Assembly: GCF_003364315.1 (NCBI RefSeq)
Contig: NZ_NXLS01000001.1
Coordinates: 124,001-188,000 of the forward strand
Source: Helicobacter ganmani
GTDB lineage: Bacteria; Campylobacterota; Campylobacteria; Campylobacterales; Helicobacteraceae
Direction: 5' to 3'
DNA: 64,000 bases
This document shows positions 1 to 8,917 of the stretch, one piece after another (the first letter of the stretch is position 1; each line of letters begins with the position of its first letter). Both the position numbers and the translations under genes were made by a program. The notes below the pieces were generated by a model, which was not told where the DNA came from, searched no databases, and saw only the letters and a list, made by a program, of their open reading frames with translations.

Positions 1-1322
1 ATATTTTGAGTGATTCTCTTTCGCTCTGTACGCAAAACAAACTTCAAGAGCTTGAAAAAGAACTCAACGCTCTTTATCCTTGTCGTATTCTCATACATTT
101 TCTTAGTGGCGAGGAGTTTAAGGATTCACCCAAATGGGCAAATCATACGAATCATTTGACATATTTTAGAATCAAACTCGCTTCTGTGTTACCACAAGAA
201 ATTGACAGATGTTTATATTTAGATATAGATATGCTTGTTTTACAACCCTTAGAGGAATTGTTTGCTTTAGATTTGGGGGAAAATATCGCCGCAGTTGTGC
301 TAGATTGCAGCAATCCTTATCAAGAAAAACGTTTAAAGGCACGAGATTCCACACAAGCGGATTTTGTCTTTCCTTTTAGGAAAGAGTATTTTAATGCAGG
401 ATTTATGTTGATTAACCTTAAGAAATGGAGAGAATCTCAAGTAGAGAGTAGAGCGTTGGAATTTATGCGCACTTTTATTACAAGAGTAGGCGACCAAGAT
501 ATTTTAAACGCAGTCATTGGCAAAGAAACGCTTAAACTTCCTCCTAAGTGGAATTTCTTTATCAATCATTTCAACGCAGAGAGATTGGGAAGGGCGGATA
601 ACTTCTGTGCTGATGAGAGCAAAAACTGCCTCTATGGCTATACAAGCAAGCAATATCAAGAATCTTTCAGGCAAATTGCGATTGTGCATTATACCTTTTT
701 GGGTGCGAAACCTTGGGAAAATGAGTGCAAAATACTAGATACCGCGTATTTGCCTCTTACTTATCCCTATTACGCGACTTGGTGGGAAATCGCGCTACAA
801 ACACCGATTTTCAATCAAGAACTAAAAGAGCTTTTAAACAATCTCAAAGAAAGAGCATTACAAGACTATGCAAAGGCACTTTCGGGCAAGTTATTGCAGT
901 TAGAAAACAAATTATTATTGCCATTAAAAAATAAAATATCGCCATTAGAGAATGAGCTATCGCAATTACAAGCAAGAATGCAAAAAGTAGAGGAATCACA
1001 AAAAATCTATGGTGCAAAGAAACGAGTGCAAAATCACTTAAACTACAAACTAGGCGTGGTCATTGTGGAATCGCAAAATATTTTTAAGAAAGTGATTCTG
1101 CCCTTTAGAATGGCGCGGATTGTTTATTTGCACAAAAAACAGCTTAAAATCCTCCAAAGTCTTTATGCGCTTAATCCACAACTAAAGCCTCCAGCACTTT
1201 CGCGATATAGTGATTTGCAAGAGGCATTATCCTATCAAAACAGCGTTTTTTATCAAACAGGCGAAAGATTCCTAAACTCTTGCAAACAATGGTTTAAAGG
1301 AAAATTTATAAAAATTTTATAA
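1..1322 (+). CDS. Family 8 glycosyltransferase (5' end outside window)
   Basis: Transfers a sugar from a nucleotide-sugar donor, probably onto lipooligosaccharide or another surface glycan, on the cytoplasmic side of the inner membrane. The metal-binding DxD motif is in YLDIDMLVLQ, followed by the family's NAGFMLINLKKW and DQDILNAVI segments and a late IVHYTFLGAKPW block, all typical of GT8. After about residue 275 comes a leucine- and glutamate-rich, probably coiled-coil, tail of unknown role. The frame is open to the left edge, and the family's N-terminal nucleotide-binding strand is missing, so the first TTG at position 6 is not a true start. The acceptor sugar cannot be told from sequence. 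Confidence 0.85.
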   Translation, partial: ILSDSLSLCTQNKLQELEKELNALYPCRILIHFLSGEEFKDSPKWANHTNHLTYFRIKLASVLPQEIDRCLYLDIDMLVLQPLEELFALDLGENIAAVVLDCSNPYQEKRLKARDSTQADFVFPFRKEYFNAGFMLINLKKWRESQVESRALEFMRTFITRVGDQDILNAVIGKETLKLPPKWNFFINHFNAERLGRADNFCADESKNCLYGYTSKQYQESFRQIAIVHYTFLGAKPWENECKILDTAYLPLTYPYYATWWEIALQTPIFNQELKELLNNLKERALQDYAKALSGKLLQLENKLLLPLKNKISPLENELSQLQARMQKVEESQKIYGAKKRVQNHLNYKLGVVIVESQNIFKKVILPFRMARIVYLHKKQLKILQSLYALNPQLKPPALSRYSDLQEALSYQNSVFYQTGERFLNSCKQWFKGKFIKIL

Positions 1323-1394
1323 TTAAAGGCGACAAATCAAATCTTTTCTTGCAATTAAAGCGCAAATGTCTTGTAAAAATCAATGAAAAAGCGT

Positions 1395-1400
1395 TATAAT
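1395..1400 (+). promoter_or_regulatory. Putative sigma-70 -10 box for clpS-clpA operon
   Basis: A perfect TATAAT lies 43 bases before the GTG start of clpS, in a 120-base gap after the glycosyltransferase. Helicobacter sigma-70 promoters often lack a clear -35 box, and none is obvious here. Confidence 0.5.
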
Positions 1401-1442
1401 TAGAGCTTTTATTCAGCGTTATAAAGACAAAAAGGAATCTCC

Positions 1443-1748
1443 GTGCCAAAAGACGCACAATACGAAAATACAACAGAAGTTTTAGAGAAAGTTCAAGAAC
1501 CTATCCGCTATAAAGTCATTTTGCTAAACGATGATTACACAACACAAGAATTTGTAATAGAAGTCTTGCAAAAAATCTTTCATAAGAATTTTGAAGATTC
1601 GCTCAATCTTATGCTGCAGATTCATCACAATGGTAAGGGTGTTTGTGGAATCTACCCTTATGATATTGCCGAAATTAAAGCAGTGCAAGTGCGTAAAATG
1701 GCAAAAGAAAAGCAATATCCACTACGCGCAATTTTAGAAAAAATATAA
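1443..1748 (+). CDS. clpS: ATP-dependent Clp protease adaptor ClpS
   Basis: Small adaptor that binds the N-domain of ClpA and delivers N-degron substrates to ClpAP. The 101-residue length and the core YKVILLNDDYTTQEFVIEVL are diagnostic; the NDD segment and the following Tyr-Thr belong to the N-degron pocket. A later HHNGKGVCGIYPYDIAEIK block completes the fold. The start is GTG at 1443; an AAAGGA ribosome-binding site lies just upstream. It sits 11 bases before clpA, as in many proteobacteria, so the two are almost certainly co-transcribed. Confidence 0.95.
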   Translation: MPKDAQYENTTEVLEKVQEPIRYKVILLNDDYTTQEFVIEVLQKIFHKNFEDSLNLMLQIHHNGKGVCGIYPYDIAEIKAVQVRKMAKEKQYPLRAILEKI

Positions 1749-1759
1749 GAGAAAAAACT

Positions 1760-4039
1760 ATGTTTGAAATTAGTAAAGAATTAAATGTCGTGCTACAAAA
1801 TGCACAAAAGGAAGCAAAGCTTAGAGGACACGAATATTTAACCTTAGAGCATATTTTTCAAGCTTTATTAGAAAACAAAAAAGTCATTAAAGCCTTGCAA
1901 GAATGTGGCGGAAATATTGAAATAATGAAACAGCAAGTTAAAAGATATTTAGAGCATTTTTTGACTGCTTTTCCAGAATATAAAGACAACAACGAAATGC
2001 CACAAGAAACGCTTGCAGTTACGCGTGTAATTGAAATGATGATAAGTCATGTAAGAGGCTCACAACGCAAACAAGCGCAAGTGAGTGATTTGCTTGCTGC
2101 GATTTTGGAGGAGGAAAAGGCATTTTGCACACAGGTTCTTAAAACGCAAGGAATCACGCGTTTGAATATCCTAGAATACATCACAGAAAATCAAGAGGAA
2201 TTTAATATTGGCTTGGACAAAACAGAGGACAAAGTAGAATCCAATCAAAGACAAGAGGAGCAATCAGAATCCGCATTAGAGAGATTCTGCACAAATTTGA
2301 CGCAAGAAGCAAGAGAGGGCAAGATTGACCCTGTCATCGGGAGAGAAGTAGAAATTCGTCGATGCTTTGAAATTCTATTGCGCAAGAAGAAGAATAATCC
2401 TTTATTAGTCGGTGAGCCTGGTGTTGGAAAAACTGCAGTAGCCGAAGGATTAGCCCTTAAAATCACGCAAGAAGCAAGTCCTTTGGATAAAACTGAAATT
2501 TATATGCTCAATATGGGCGCACTCGTGGCAGGAACAAAATATCGGGGAGACTTTGAAAAACGCATTAAACTCCTAAGTGATGAAGTGCTTGAGCGCGGGA
2601 ATGTCGTGCTTTTTATTGATGAGATTCATATGCTCATTGGTGCAGGGGCAACAAATAGTGGTAGTATGGACGCAAGCAATCTACTCAAACCTATGCTTGG
2701 TAACGGAAAACTACGTTGCATAGGAGCTAGCACTTATGCGGAATATCGCTCCTTTTTAGACAAAGACAAGGCACTTTCACGTCGTTTTGCCAAAGTGGAA
2801 GTAAAAGAGCCAACCCAAGAGGAAAGCATTTTGATTTTGCAGGGCGTGAAAAAATATTACGAAAATCATCACAATGTGCGCTATACTGATGAGGGAATCG
2901 CATTAATGGTAGAACTATCGGTGCGTTATCTGCACGAGCGATTCTTGCCCGATAAGGCGATTGACATTATGGACGAAGTGGGCGCGAGCTACAAGCTAGA
3001 TGGCAGGAGTGGAAAGGTAAGCCTACAAAGCATCAAACAAATGGTAGCCAAAATGGCTAAAATTCCGGAAATTGAAGCAACTAAGAATGATAAAAGCTTG
3101 CTTAAAAACTTGGAAAAACATCTCAAAAGTAGAATCTTCGGACAAGACGAAGCCATTAGTGAAGTCGTTAGTGCGTTAAAACGCAACAAAGCAGGGTTAA
3201 GCACTCCAAATAAACCCATAGGCTCTTTTCTTTTTAGCGGTCCAAGCGGAGTGGGTAAAACAGAACTTGCAAAAGAGCTTGCAAAATCCCTTAATATCAA
3301 CTTTGAGCGCATTGATATGAGCGAATATATGGAGAAATTCTCTACTTCCCAGCTTATTGGTGCAGCGGCAGGATATGTTGGCTATGAAAAAGGTGGAATT
3401 CTCACAGAGATGATAAAGAAAAATCCACATACTTTGCTACTCTTAGACGAAGTAGAAAAGGCACACCCTGAAGTCTTGAATCTCTTTTTGCAGGTAATGG
3501 ATTATGGAAAATTAACCGACAATAACGGACAAAGTATAGACTTTTCTTCAGTCATTTTGATTTTAACTTCTAATGTTGGTTCTAAAGAATCCCCAATTCT
3601 AGGCTTCAAAAAAGATTCCAACACGCGCTTTAATAGTGCGATTAAAGAGACTTTTTCGCCTGAATTTAGGAATCGCCTAGACGCAATTATCGCCTTTAAT
3701 GCGCTAAGTCCAAAAGAAATTTTAAAAATTGTAGAAAAAAACATTGCGGATTTGAATCAACAAATTAAAGCAAAGGGAATTGAAGTCGTTTTGGAAAAAA
3801 GTGCGAGAGAGTATTTGGCAGAAGTTGGATTCAATACCGAACTTGGCGCGCGTCCTTTGGCACTTGTGATTCAAAAAGAAATCAAGAATCCGATGAGTGA
3901 TTTGATGTTGTTTGGAGATTTAGAGAAAGGTGGAAAAATATTTTTTGAATACAAAAATAAACAGCTGATATACCATAGTCAAAAACCTCAAAAAACAACC
4001 GCTAAAAAAACCAAAAAGAGCACAAAAGGCAAAGAATGA
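1760..4039 (+). CDS. clpA: ATP-dependent Clp protease ATP-binding subunit ClpA
   Basis: AAA+ unfoldase that feeds substrates into ClpP. The 759 residues carry an N-terminal double Clp-N repeat (about 1-150) and a first AAA module with Walker A GEPGVGKTAVAEG and Walker B VVLFIDEIH. A second module follows with Walker A GPSGVGKTELAKE and Walker B TLLLLDEVEKAHPE. There is no ClpB-type middle coiled coil, and an SPILGFKK stretch matches the ClpP-binding loop, so this is ClpA, not ClpB. The lysine-rich C-terminal tail (AKKTKKSTKGK) is probably disordered. It overlaps the next gene by four bases (ATGA), suggesting translational coupling. Confidence 0.95.
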   Translation: MFEISKELNVVLQNAQKEAKLRGHEYLTLEHIFQALLENKKVIKALQECGGNIEIMKQQVKRYLEHFLTAFPEYKDNNEMPQETLAVTRVIEMMISHVRGSQRKQAQVSDLLAAILEEEKAFCTQVLKTQGITRLNILEYITENQEEFNIGLDKTEDKVESNQRQEEQSESALERFCTNLTQEAREGKIDPVIGREVEIRRCFEILLRKKKNNPLLVGEPGVGKTAVAEGLALKITQEASPLDKTEIYMLNMGALVAGTKYRGDFEKRIKLLSDEVLERGNVVLFIDEIHMLIGAGATNSGSMDASNLLKPMLGNGKLRCIGASTYAEYRSFLDKDKALSRRFAKVEVKEPTQEESILILQGVKKYYENHHNVRYTDEGIALMVELSVRYLHERFLPDKAIDIMDEVGASYKLDGRSGKVSLQSIKQMVAKMAKIPEIEATKNDKSLLKNLEKHLKSRIFGQDEAISEVVSALKRNKAGLSTPNKPIGSFLFSGPSGVGKTELAKELAKSLNINFERIDMSEYMEKFSTSQLIGAAAGYVGYEKGGILTEMIKKNPHTLLLLDEVEKAHPEVLNLFLQVMDYGKLTDNNGQSIDFSSVILILTSNVGSKESPILGFKKDSNTRFNSAIKETFSPEFRNRLDAIIAFNALSPKEILKIVEKNIADLNQQIKAKGIEVVLEKSAREYLAEVGFNTELGARPLALVIQKEIKNPMSDLMLFGDLEKGGKIFFEYKNKQLIYHSQKPQKTTAKKTKKSTKGKE

Positions 4040-4800
4040 TAGATTTTGCTTGGAATTTAGAATCGCAAGTCGCAGCCATCTATCGTGTAAGTGGCTATGT
4101 GCATGGGATTAGTGAGATAGAATCTCAAAGGCTAGATTCCTTTTTTGGATTAGAAAAAGAAATCAAACTTTTATGTGCCAATACAGAGTCCTTTTTGTTT
4201 CGTGATTTAGGGGTTAATGTTTTGTTGTGGGGAGCAAGAGGTTGTGGTAAAAGCTCATTGATTAAGGCAATTTTGCTTCAATATGCTAAAGAGGGTTTGA
4301 GGATTTTGCAAATTGAAAAAGAGCATTTAGAGATTCTGCCAGAGGTTTTAGATATTTTGCGCAATAAACATTATAAATTTATTATTTTTTGTGATGATTT
4401 GAGTTTTGAACAAGATGAAAAAACTTATAAAAACCTTAAAAGCATATTGGAGGGAGGTTTAGAATCTTTGCCTAAAAATATAAAAATCTATGCGACTTCC
4501 AACCGACGACATTTGTTGCCTGAATTCCACGATGAGAACGAGATATTTGGCTATGAAGGAAATGAGGATAAAATCGCTTTAAGCGACCGCTTTCCTTTGT
4601 GTATAGGATTCTACACGCAAGGCAATGCGGAGTATTTGGAAGTTTTGGCGGGATATTTTAAGAAAGAAAAAGACACAAAAGAATGGGAAAAAATTTGTAG
4701 AATCGCATTACAATATGCTGTTCAAAAAGGCACACGCAATCCTCGCACTGCGGCACAATTTTATACACTTTATCAAAGCGGTTTGTTGGATTATCTATAA
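4036..4800 (+). CDS. DUF815-family P-loop ATPase
   Basis: Predicted AAA-type ATPase of 254 residues. Walker A is WGARGCGKSSLIKA at about residues 66-79, Walker B is KFIIFCDDLSFE, and a YATSNRRHLLPE segment resembles sensor 1 plus arginine finger, all as in the DUF815 family. The cellular role of that family is unknown; I infer a partner of Clp proteolysis or a small regulatory ATPase only from its ATGA overlap with clpA. The galU ribosome-binding site follows directly after its stop. Confidence 0.8.
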   Translation: MIDFAWNLESQVAAIYRVSGYVHGISEIESQRLDSFFGLEKEIKLLCANTESFLFRDLGVNVLLWGARGCGKSSLIKAILLQYAKEGLRILQIEKEHLEILPEVLDILRNKHYKFIIFCDDLSFEQDEKTYKNLKSILEGGLESLPKNIKIYATSNRRHLLPEFHDENEIFGYEGNEDKIALSDRFPLCIGFYTQGNAEYLEVLAGYFKKEKDTKEWEKICRIALQYAVQKGTRNPRTAAQFYTLYQSGLLDYL

Positions 4801-4810
4801 AGGAGAAAAA

Positions 4811-5635
4811 ATGATTAAAAAATGTTTATTCCCAGCTGCTGGCTATGGCACACGATTCTTGCCTGCAACAAAAACAACACCCAAAGAAATGCTACCTATT
4901 ATCAATAAACCCTTGATTCAATATGGTGTGGAAGAGGCAATGGAAGCTGGAATCTTTAATATGGCAATCGTTACAGGACGTGGAAAAAGGTCGCTAGAGG
5001 ATTATTTTGATATTAATTATGAATTAGAACATCAGCTAAAAGGCACAAGCAAAGAGAATCTTTTAAAAGATATTCGCAATGTTTTGGAGACTTGCAGTTT
5101 TTCTTACACACGGCAAATGGAAATGAAAGGCTTAGGACACGCAATATTAGTTGGAGAAAGTCTTGTTGGAAATGAACCTTTTGCGGTAATTTTGAGTGAT
5201 GACTTATGTGATAATGAGGGAGGGCAGGGCGTATTAAGCCAAATGTGTAAAATCTATGCAAAATATCGTTGCTCTATTGTTGCAGTAGAAGAAGTCGCAC
5301 TAGAAGAGGTGAGCAAATATGGTGTGATTGCGGGAAGAAAAATAGATGAAGATGTTTTTGTTGTGGATAATATGATTGAAAAACCAAGTCAAGAGGAAGC
5401 TCCAAGCAATTTAGCGATTATTGGACGCTATATTTTAACACCAGATATTTTTGAGATTCTACATCGTACCAAACCCGGAAAAAATGGTGAAATTCAAATC
5501 ACTGATGCACTTTTAGAACAATGTAAAAAGGGTATGGTGCTTGGGTATAAATTCAAAGGTGTGCGCTATGATTGCGGAAGTGTAGATGGTTTTGTCAAAG
5601 CCACAAATATTTTTTATGATAAGCTAAAGCGATAG
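4811..5635 (+). CDS. galU: UTP--glucose-1-phosphate uridylyltransferase
   Basis: Makes UDP-glucose from UTP and glucose-1-phosphate for surface polysaccharide synthesis. The 274-residue protein opens with the nucleotidyltransferase signature FPAAGYGTRFLPATK and continues with KEMLPIINKPLIQY; later PFAVILSDDL, VDNMIEKP and GNGEIQ-like NGEIQITDAL segments are standard for GalU. The ATG at 4811 is preceded by AGGAG at the right spacing. A longer reading frame starting at 4625 is only read-through inside the upstream gene. In H. pylori the same three genes (galU, small unknown, murA) also adjoin. Confidence 0.95.
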   Translation: MIKKCLFPAAGYGTRFLPATKTTPKEMLPIINKPLIQYGVEEAMEAGIFNMAIVTGRGKRSLEDYFDINYELEHQLKGTSKENLLKDIRNVLETCSFSYTRQMEMKGLGHAILVGESLVGNEPFAVILSDDLCDNEGGQGVLSQMCKIYAKYRCSIVAVEEVALEEVSKYGVIAGRKIDEDVFVVDNMIEKPSQEEAPSNLAIIGRYILTPDIFEILHRTKPGKNGEIQITDALLEQCKKGMVLGYKFKGVRYDCGSVDGFVKATNIFYDKLKR

Positions 5636-5644
5636 AATCAAGAA

Positions 5645-6097
5645 ATGTATAGTTTTAATTTTTATCTTTTTATCTTTTTGTTTTTATGTCTCTTGATGAT
5701 GCCATTTTTTTTGCTTGGGGGCGGATTTATTATTTATGAAAGAATCCAAGCTTATCTTGCGGCGATAAGAGGACGAGAGAAAAAGTTTCATAACATCAAC
5801 TATCTTGTTTCTATTTTTAAAGATGAAAATTCTGAACAAGAATTATTAGAAGAAGCATTAGCTGCTTTCAATCAGCATTTTTTACATTTTGGGGATATAG
5901 GAAAAGAGAGCAAGGAATATCAAGGACGACTTGATTTTATCGGTGCGCTTTCTTGGTGTCCCAAAATGGACATTGACCGCGTGGTAAATTACCGAGAAGA
6001 TCTTGTTAAAGCTAATCCAAACTTTAAAAAAGAAATTGAAACCGTCATTGGTCAAGCATTGAAAAATCGTGATGAGAAAAAAGGTAAAAAGAAATGA
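5645..6097 (+). CDS. Conserved small membrane-anchored protein of unknown function
   Basis: 150 residues: a strongly hydrophobic N-terminal segment (about 5-30) that would anchor the protein in the inner membrane, then a soluble domain and a very lysine-rich end. I do not recognise a named domain. It starts nine bases after galU and ends 21 bases before murA. A counterpart sits at the same place between galU and the murA gene of H. pylori, so it is a real and conserved gene. Envelope-related function is only an inference from the neighbours. Confidence 0.75.
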   Translation: MYSFNFYLFIFLFLCLLMMPFFLLGGGFIIYERIQAYLAAIRGREKKFHNINYLVSIFKDENSEQELLEEALAAFNQHFLHFGDIGKESKEYQGRLDFIGALSWCPKMDIDRVVNYREDLVKANPNFKKEIETVIGQALKNRDEKKGKKK

Positions 6098-6118
6098 TAA
6101 ATCAAAAAAGGAAATGTA

Positions 6119-7387
6119 ATGGATTTTTTAGCATTAAAGGGTGAAACGCGTTTGCAAGGAGCAATCAATATCGCAGGAGCAAAAAATTCTGCCTTGCCTC
6201 TCATTGCATTAACCTTGCTTACGACAAATAAAGTCATTCTTGAAAATTTGCCCAATGTAGTGGATATTAAGACATTCTTTAGTCTTCTAGATATGCTAGG
6301 TTGTCAAGTTTGCGAAATAGATAGCCACACAACAAGTGTAGAAATCTCCAAACTCAACAGCACAAAAGCAACTTATGATATTGTGCGCAAAATGCGTGCT
6401 TCTATCTTGGTTTTAGGACCGCTTTTGGGGAGATTTGGACATTGTGAAGTTAGTTTGCCTGGAGGTTGTGCGATTGGAGCTCGTCCAGTAGATTTACATA
6501 TTAAAGCATTAGAAAAAATGGGTGCAGAGATTCGTATTGAGGGAGGTTATATTGTCGCAACCGCCAAAGAGGGATTAAAAGGCACAACGATTAATTTTGA
6601 TAAAATCACGGTTACAGGAACAGAAAACATACTAATGGCAGCTGCAATGGCAAAGGGTAAGACAACGATTATCAATGCGGCTAAAGAGCCTGAAGTCGTC
6701 CAACTCTGCGAGATTCTAAAAGAAAGTGGTATGGAAATTAATGGAATCGGAAGTGATGAGATTGAAATCTATGGAACAAATATGGAAGGCTTAAAATTGC
6801 CAGAAAAAATTGCCGTGATTCCAGACCGCATTGAAGCAGGAACTTACCTTTGTGCTGGAGCAATCACAAATTCTCAAATCACCTTGCACAAAATTAATCC
6901 CAATCATTTGGGAGCAGTCATTTCTAAGCTAGAGGAAATTGGCTTTAAACTTACTTTTAACCACGATTCCATTACAATTTATCCTGCTCAAAAACGCAAT
7001 AGCTTTGAGCTTTCTACGACAGAATATCCGGGATTCCCCACAGATATGCAAGCTCAATTTATGGCACTTGCAACACAATGTGAGGGAAGTAGTATTATTG
7101 AAGAAAGATTGTTTGAAAATCGCTTTATGCATGTAAGTGAGTTGCAAAGAATGGGTGCAAACATCAGTTTGCGGGGAAATACTGCAACCATCTATGGAAT
7201 CAGCGAATTAATCGGTGCAGATGTTATGGCGACAGATTTACGCGCTTCTAGTGCCTTAGTGCTTGCGGGTCTCGTCGCAAAGGGAGAAACAAACATTCAT
7301 AGAATTTATCATTTGGATAGAGGCTATGAAGATTTGGAAGCAAAGCTCACAAAATTGGGTGCTCAAATTTCCCGTTTGCAAGAATAG
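6119..7387 (+). CDS. murA: UDP-N-acetylglucosamine 1-carboxyvinyltransferase
   Basis: First committed step of peptidoglycan synthesis: transfers enolpyruvate from PEP to UDP-GlcNAc in the cytoplasm. 422 residues, the normal length. The N-terminal [11 protein letters not shown] segment carries the conserved Lys-Asn pair, and the active-site loop [15 protein letters not shown] has the catalytic Cys (the form that fosfomycin alkylates). [13 protein letters not shown] and [16 protein letters not shown] are further family hallmarks. Start at the ATG after an AAAGGAAATGTA context. It is followed seven bases later by rsmH. Confidence 0.97.
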   Translation: MDFLALKGETRLQGAINIAGAKNSALPLIALTLLTTNKVILENLPNVVDIKTFFSLLDMLGCQVCEIDSHTTSVEISKLNSTKATYDIVRKMRASILVLGPLLGRFGHCEVSLPGGCAIGARPVDLHIKALEKMGAEIRIEGGYIVATAKEGLKGTTINFDKITVTGTENILMAAAMAKGKTTIINAAKEPEVVQLCEILKESGMEINGIGSDEIEIYGTNMEGLKLPEKIAVIPDRIEAGTYLCAGAITNSQITLHKINPNHLGAVISKLEEIGFKLTFNHDSITIYPAQKRNSFELSTTEYPGFPTDMQAQFMALATQCEGSSIIEERLFENRFMHVSELQRMGANISLRGNTATIYGISELIGADVMATDLRASSALVLAGLVAKGETNIHRIYHLDRGYEDLEAKLTKLGAQISRLQE

Positions 7388-7394
7388 GGTAGCA

Positions 7395-8342
7395 ATGGAT
7401 ATCTCGCATATTCCTGTTTTATTAAATCAAGTCGTAGAATCTTTCCAAACACCCCCAATACAAAAGGGTGGGGTGCTAATTGATTGCACTTTGGGCTTTG
7501 GGGGACATAGTGAGGCACTCTTAAGGGCTTATCCCAAACTTGAAATTATAGGAATTGACCAAGACAAAAACGCTATTACCTTTGCTAGTGAGCGACTAAG
7601 GGGATTTGGAAAGAGATTTTCTTATCAATTTGGTAGATATAGTGAAGTGCTAAGGCAGCTTTTGGAGAATGTGGAATTGTATAAAAATCTTGTTGGAATC
7701 TTGGCAGATATTGGTGTTTCCTCTTTGCAATTTGATGATAGAAGTCGCGGATTCTGCTTTGATTCAGAAACGCTTGATATGCGAATGAATCAAGAACAAA
7801 TTTTAAATGCAAAAGAAATTGTAAATCATTATACTCCCAATCAATTGGAGCAAATTTTTAGAGATTTTGGAGAGATTAGAGAGTATAAAAAGCTTACGCG
7901 TTTGATTATAGAATCGCGTAAAATAGAGAAAATTACAAGCTCAAAAGACTTAAGTTCTCTTATTGTCAAGCACTTTAAGCACCCAAAGATTCACCCTGCA
8001 ACACAAGCCTTTCAAGCTTTAAGAATCGCAGTAAATGATGAATTAGGAGAACTCAAGCGTCTGCTTGAAAATATAAGGAGTTGCCCGCTACAAAAAGGAG
8101 CAAGACTTTCTATTATCTCTTTTCATTCGCTAGAGGATAGATTGGTTAAAACTGCCTTTAAGGAATGGGAGAGAAAATGTATTTGCGGGAGTGGGGTAAT
8201 GCGATGTGTTTGCGGAAATAATCATCAAAAGGGGAGGAATCTCTACAAAAAACCTTTGTGTGCTTCTAAGGAGGAGATAAACGCAAATCCACGCTCACGA
8301 AGTGCAAAATTACGCAGTTTTGAATTTGGAAGTGTTGAGTAA
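7395..8342 (+). CDS. rsmH: 16S rRNA (cytosine(1402)-N(4))-methyltransferase
   Basis: SAM-dependent methylation of C1402 in the 16S rRNA P-site. The 315-residue form starts HIPVLLNQVVESF, the usual RsmH opening; a SAM-binding DCTLGFGGHSEALL block and the DIGVSSLQFDDRSRGFCF segment follow. ISFHSLEDRLVK and a C-terminal Cys-rich CICGSGVMRCVCG patch also fit. The ATG at 7395 is chosen over an upstream in-frame codon at 7263 that lies inside murA. The stop overlaps the next ATG (TAATG), the usual mraW-ftsL coupling of division clusters. Confidence 0.95.
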   Translation: MDISHIPVLLNQVVESFQTPPIQKGGVLIDCTLGFGGHSEALLRAYPKLEIIGIDQDKNAITFASERLRGFGKRFSYQFGRYSEVLRQLLENVELYKNLVGILADIGVSSLQFDDRSRGFCFDSETLDMRMNQEQILNAKEIVNHYTPNQLEQIFRDFGEIREYKKLTRLIIESRKIEKITSSKDLSSLIVKHFKHPKIHPATQAFQALRIAVNDELGELKRLLENIRSCPLQKGARLSIISFHSLEDRLVKTAFKEWERKCICGSGVMRCVCGNNHQKGRNLYKKPLCASKEEINANPRSRSAKLRSFEFGSVE

Positions 8343-8884
8343 TGGAATCCTATGAAAATTTGCGCTTAGAGCAAAAAGATAAAATACGAAAATGTAGCTT
8401 TTGGGAAAGATTCACCAAAAAAGAAAGTGAAATCTTAGAAGAAAATTTAGATTTTTTAGAAGAACGTTATCAAAAAACAAATCAAGATTCTGCACCAACA
8501 ATTCAAGAAAATCTATTGTTTCAAGATTCCAAAGAAAATCTTGTTTTGTTAGATGATTTAATGTTGAAAACGAATTTGTCCTCTAATGCAGAGACGCAGC
8601 AAACAGCAAGCTTGAATCCGCAAGAAAAAGAAGCTGTTTTAGAAGTGGATTTTATCTCTAAAGAGATTCCATTTAAGGTTGTATGTATGCTAATGATTGC
8701 AATGTTTGCAATCTTTTTACTTTTTATGCCCAAAATTTATATTCGCAACAATATTTATTATACGAGTCGCAATTTGATTCAACTTCAGGCACAACTAGAT
8801 TCTTTAAATGAAGAAAATAAACATATTAAAAAACAGCTAGAGGATATTAAATTTAAAAATTTGACGCACGAATTAGATTTCTAG
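8342..8884 (+). CDS. FtsL-like single-pass membrane protein
   Basis: 180 residues. A charged, Glu-rich cytoplasmic part (1-115) is followed by one membrane span, about 117-135 (VVCMLMIAMFAIFLLFMP). A short leucine-zipper-like periplasmic coiled coil (LQAQLDSLNEENKHIKKQLEDIKFK) completes it. Topology and position directly after rsmH, with start and stop codons overlapping, are those of FtsL, a member of the FtsQLB division complex. FtsL sequences are too divergent to be sure by eye, and the N-terminal cytoplasmic part is longer than in E. coli FtsL. Function is therefore inferred from topology and neighbours. Confidence 0.55.
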   Translation: MESYENLRLEQKDKIRKCSFWERFTKKESEILEENLDFLEERYQKTNQDSAPTIQENLLFQDSKENLVLLDDLMLKTNLSSNAETQQTASLNPQEKEAVLEVDFISKEIPFKVVCMLMIAMFAIFLLFMPKIYIRNNIYYTSRNLIQLQAQLDSLNEENKHIKKQLEDIKFKNLTHELDF

Positions 8885-8917
8885 CAAAGGCTAGGAGAGG
8901 GCGGTTGTGGAATCCCC

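Noticed and set aside
4625-4810. Extended N-terminus for galU
   Set aside because: It overlaps the DUF815 gene in another frame, and a good ribosome-binding site stands before the ATG at 4811.
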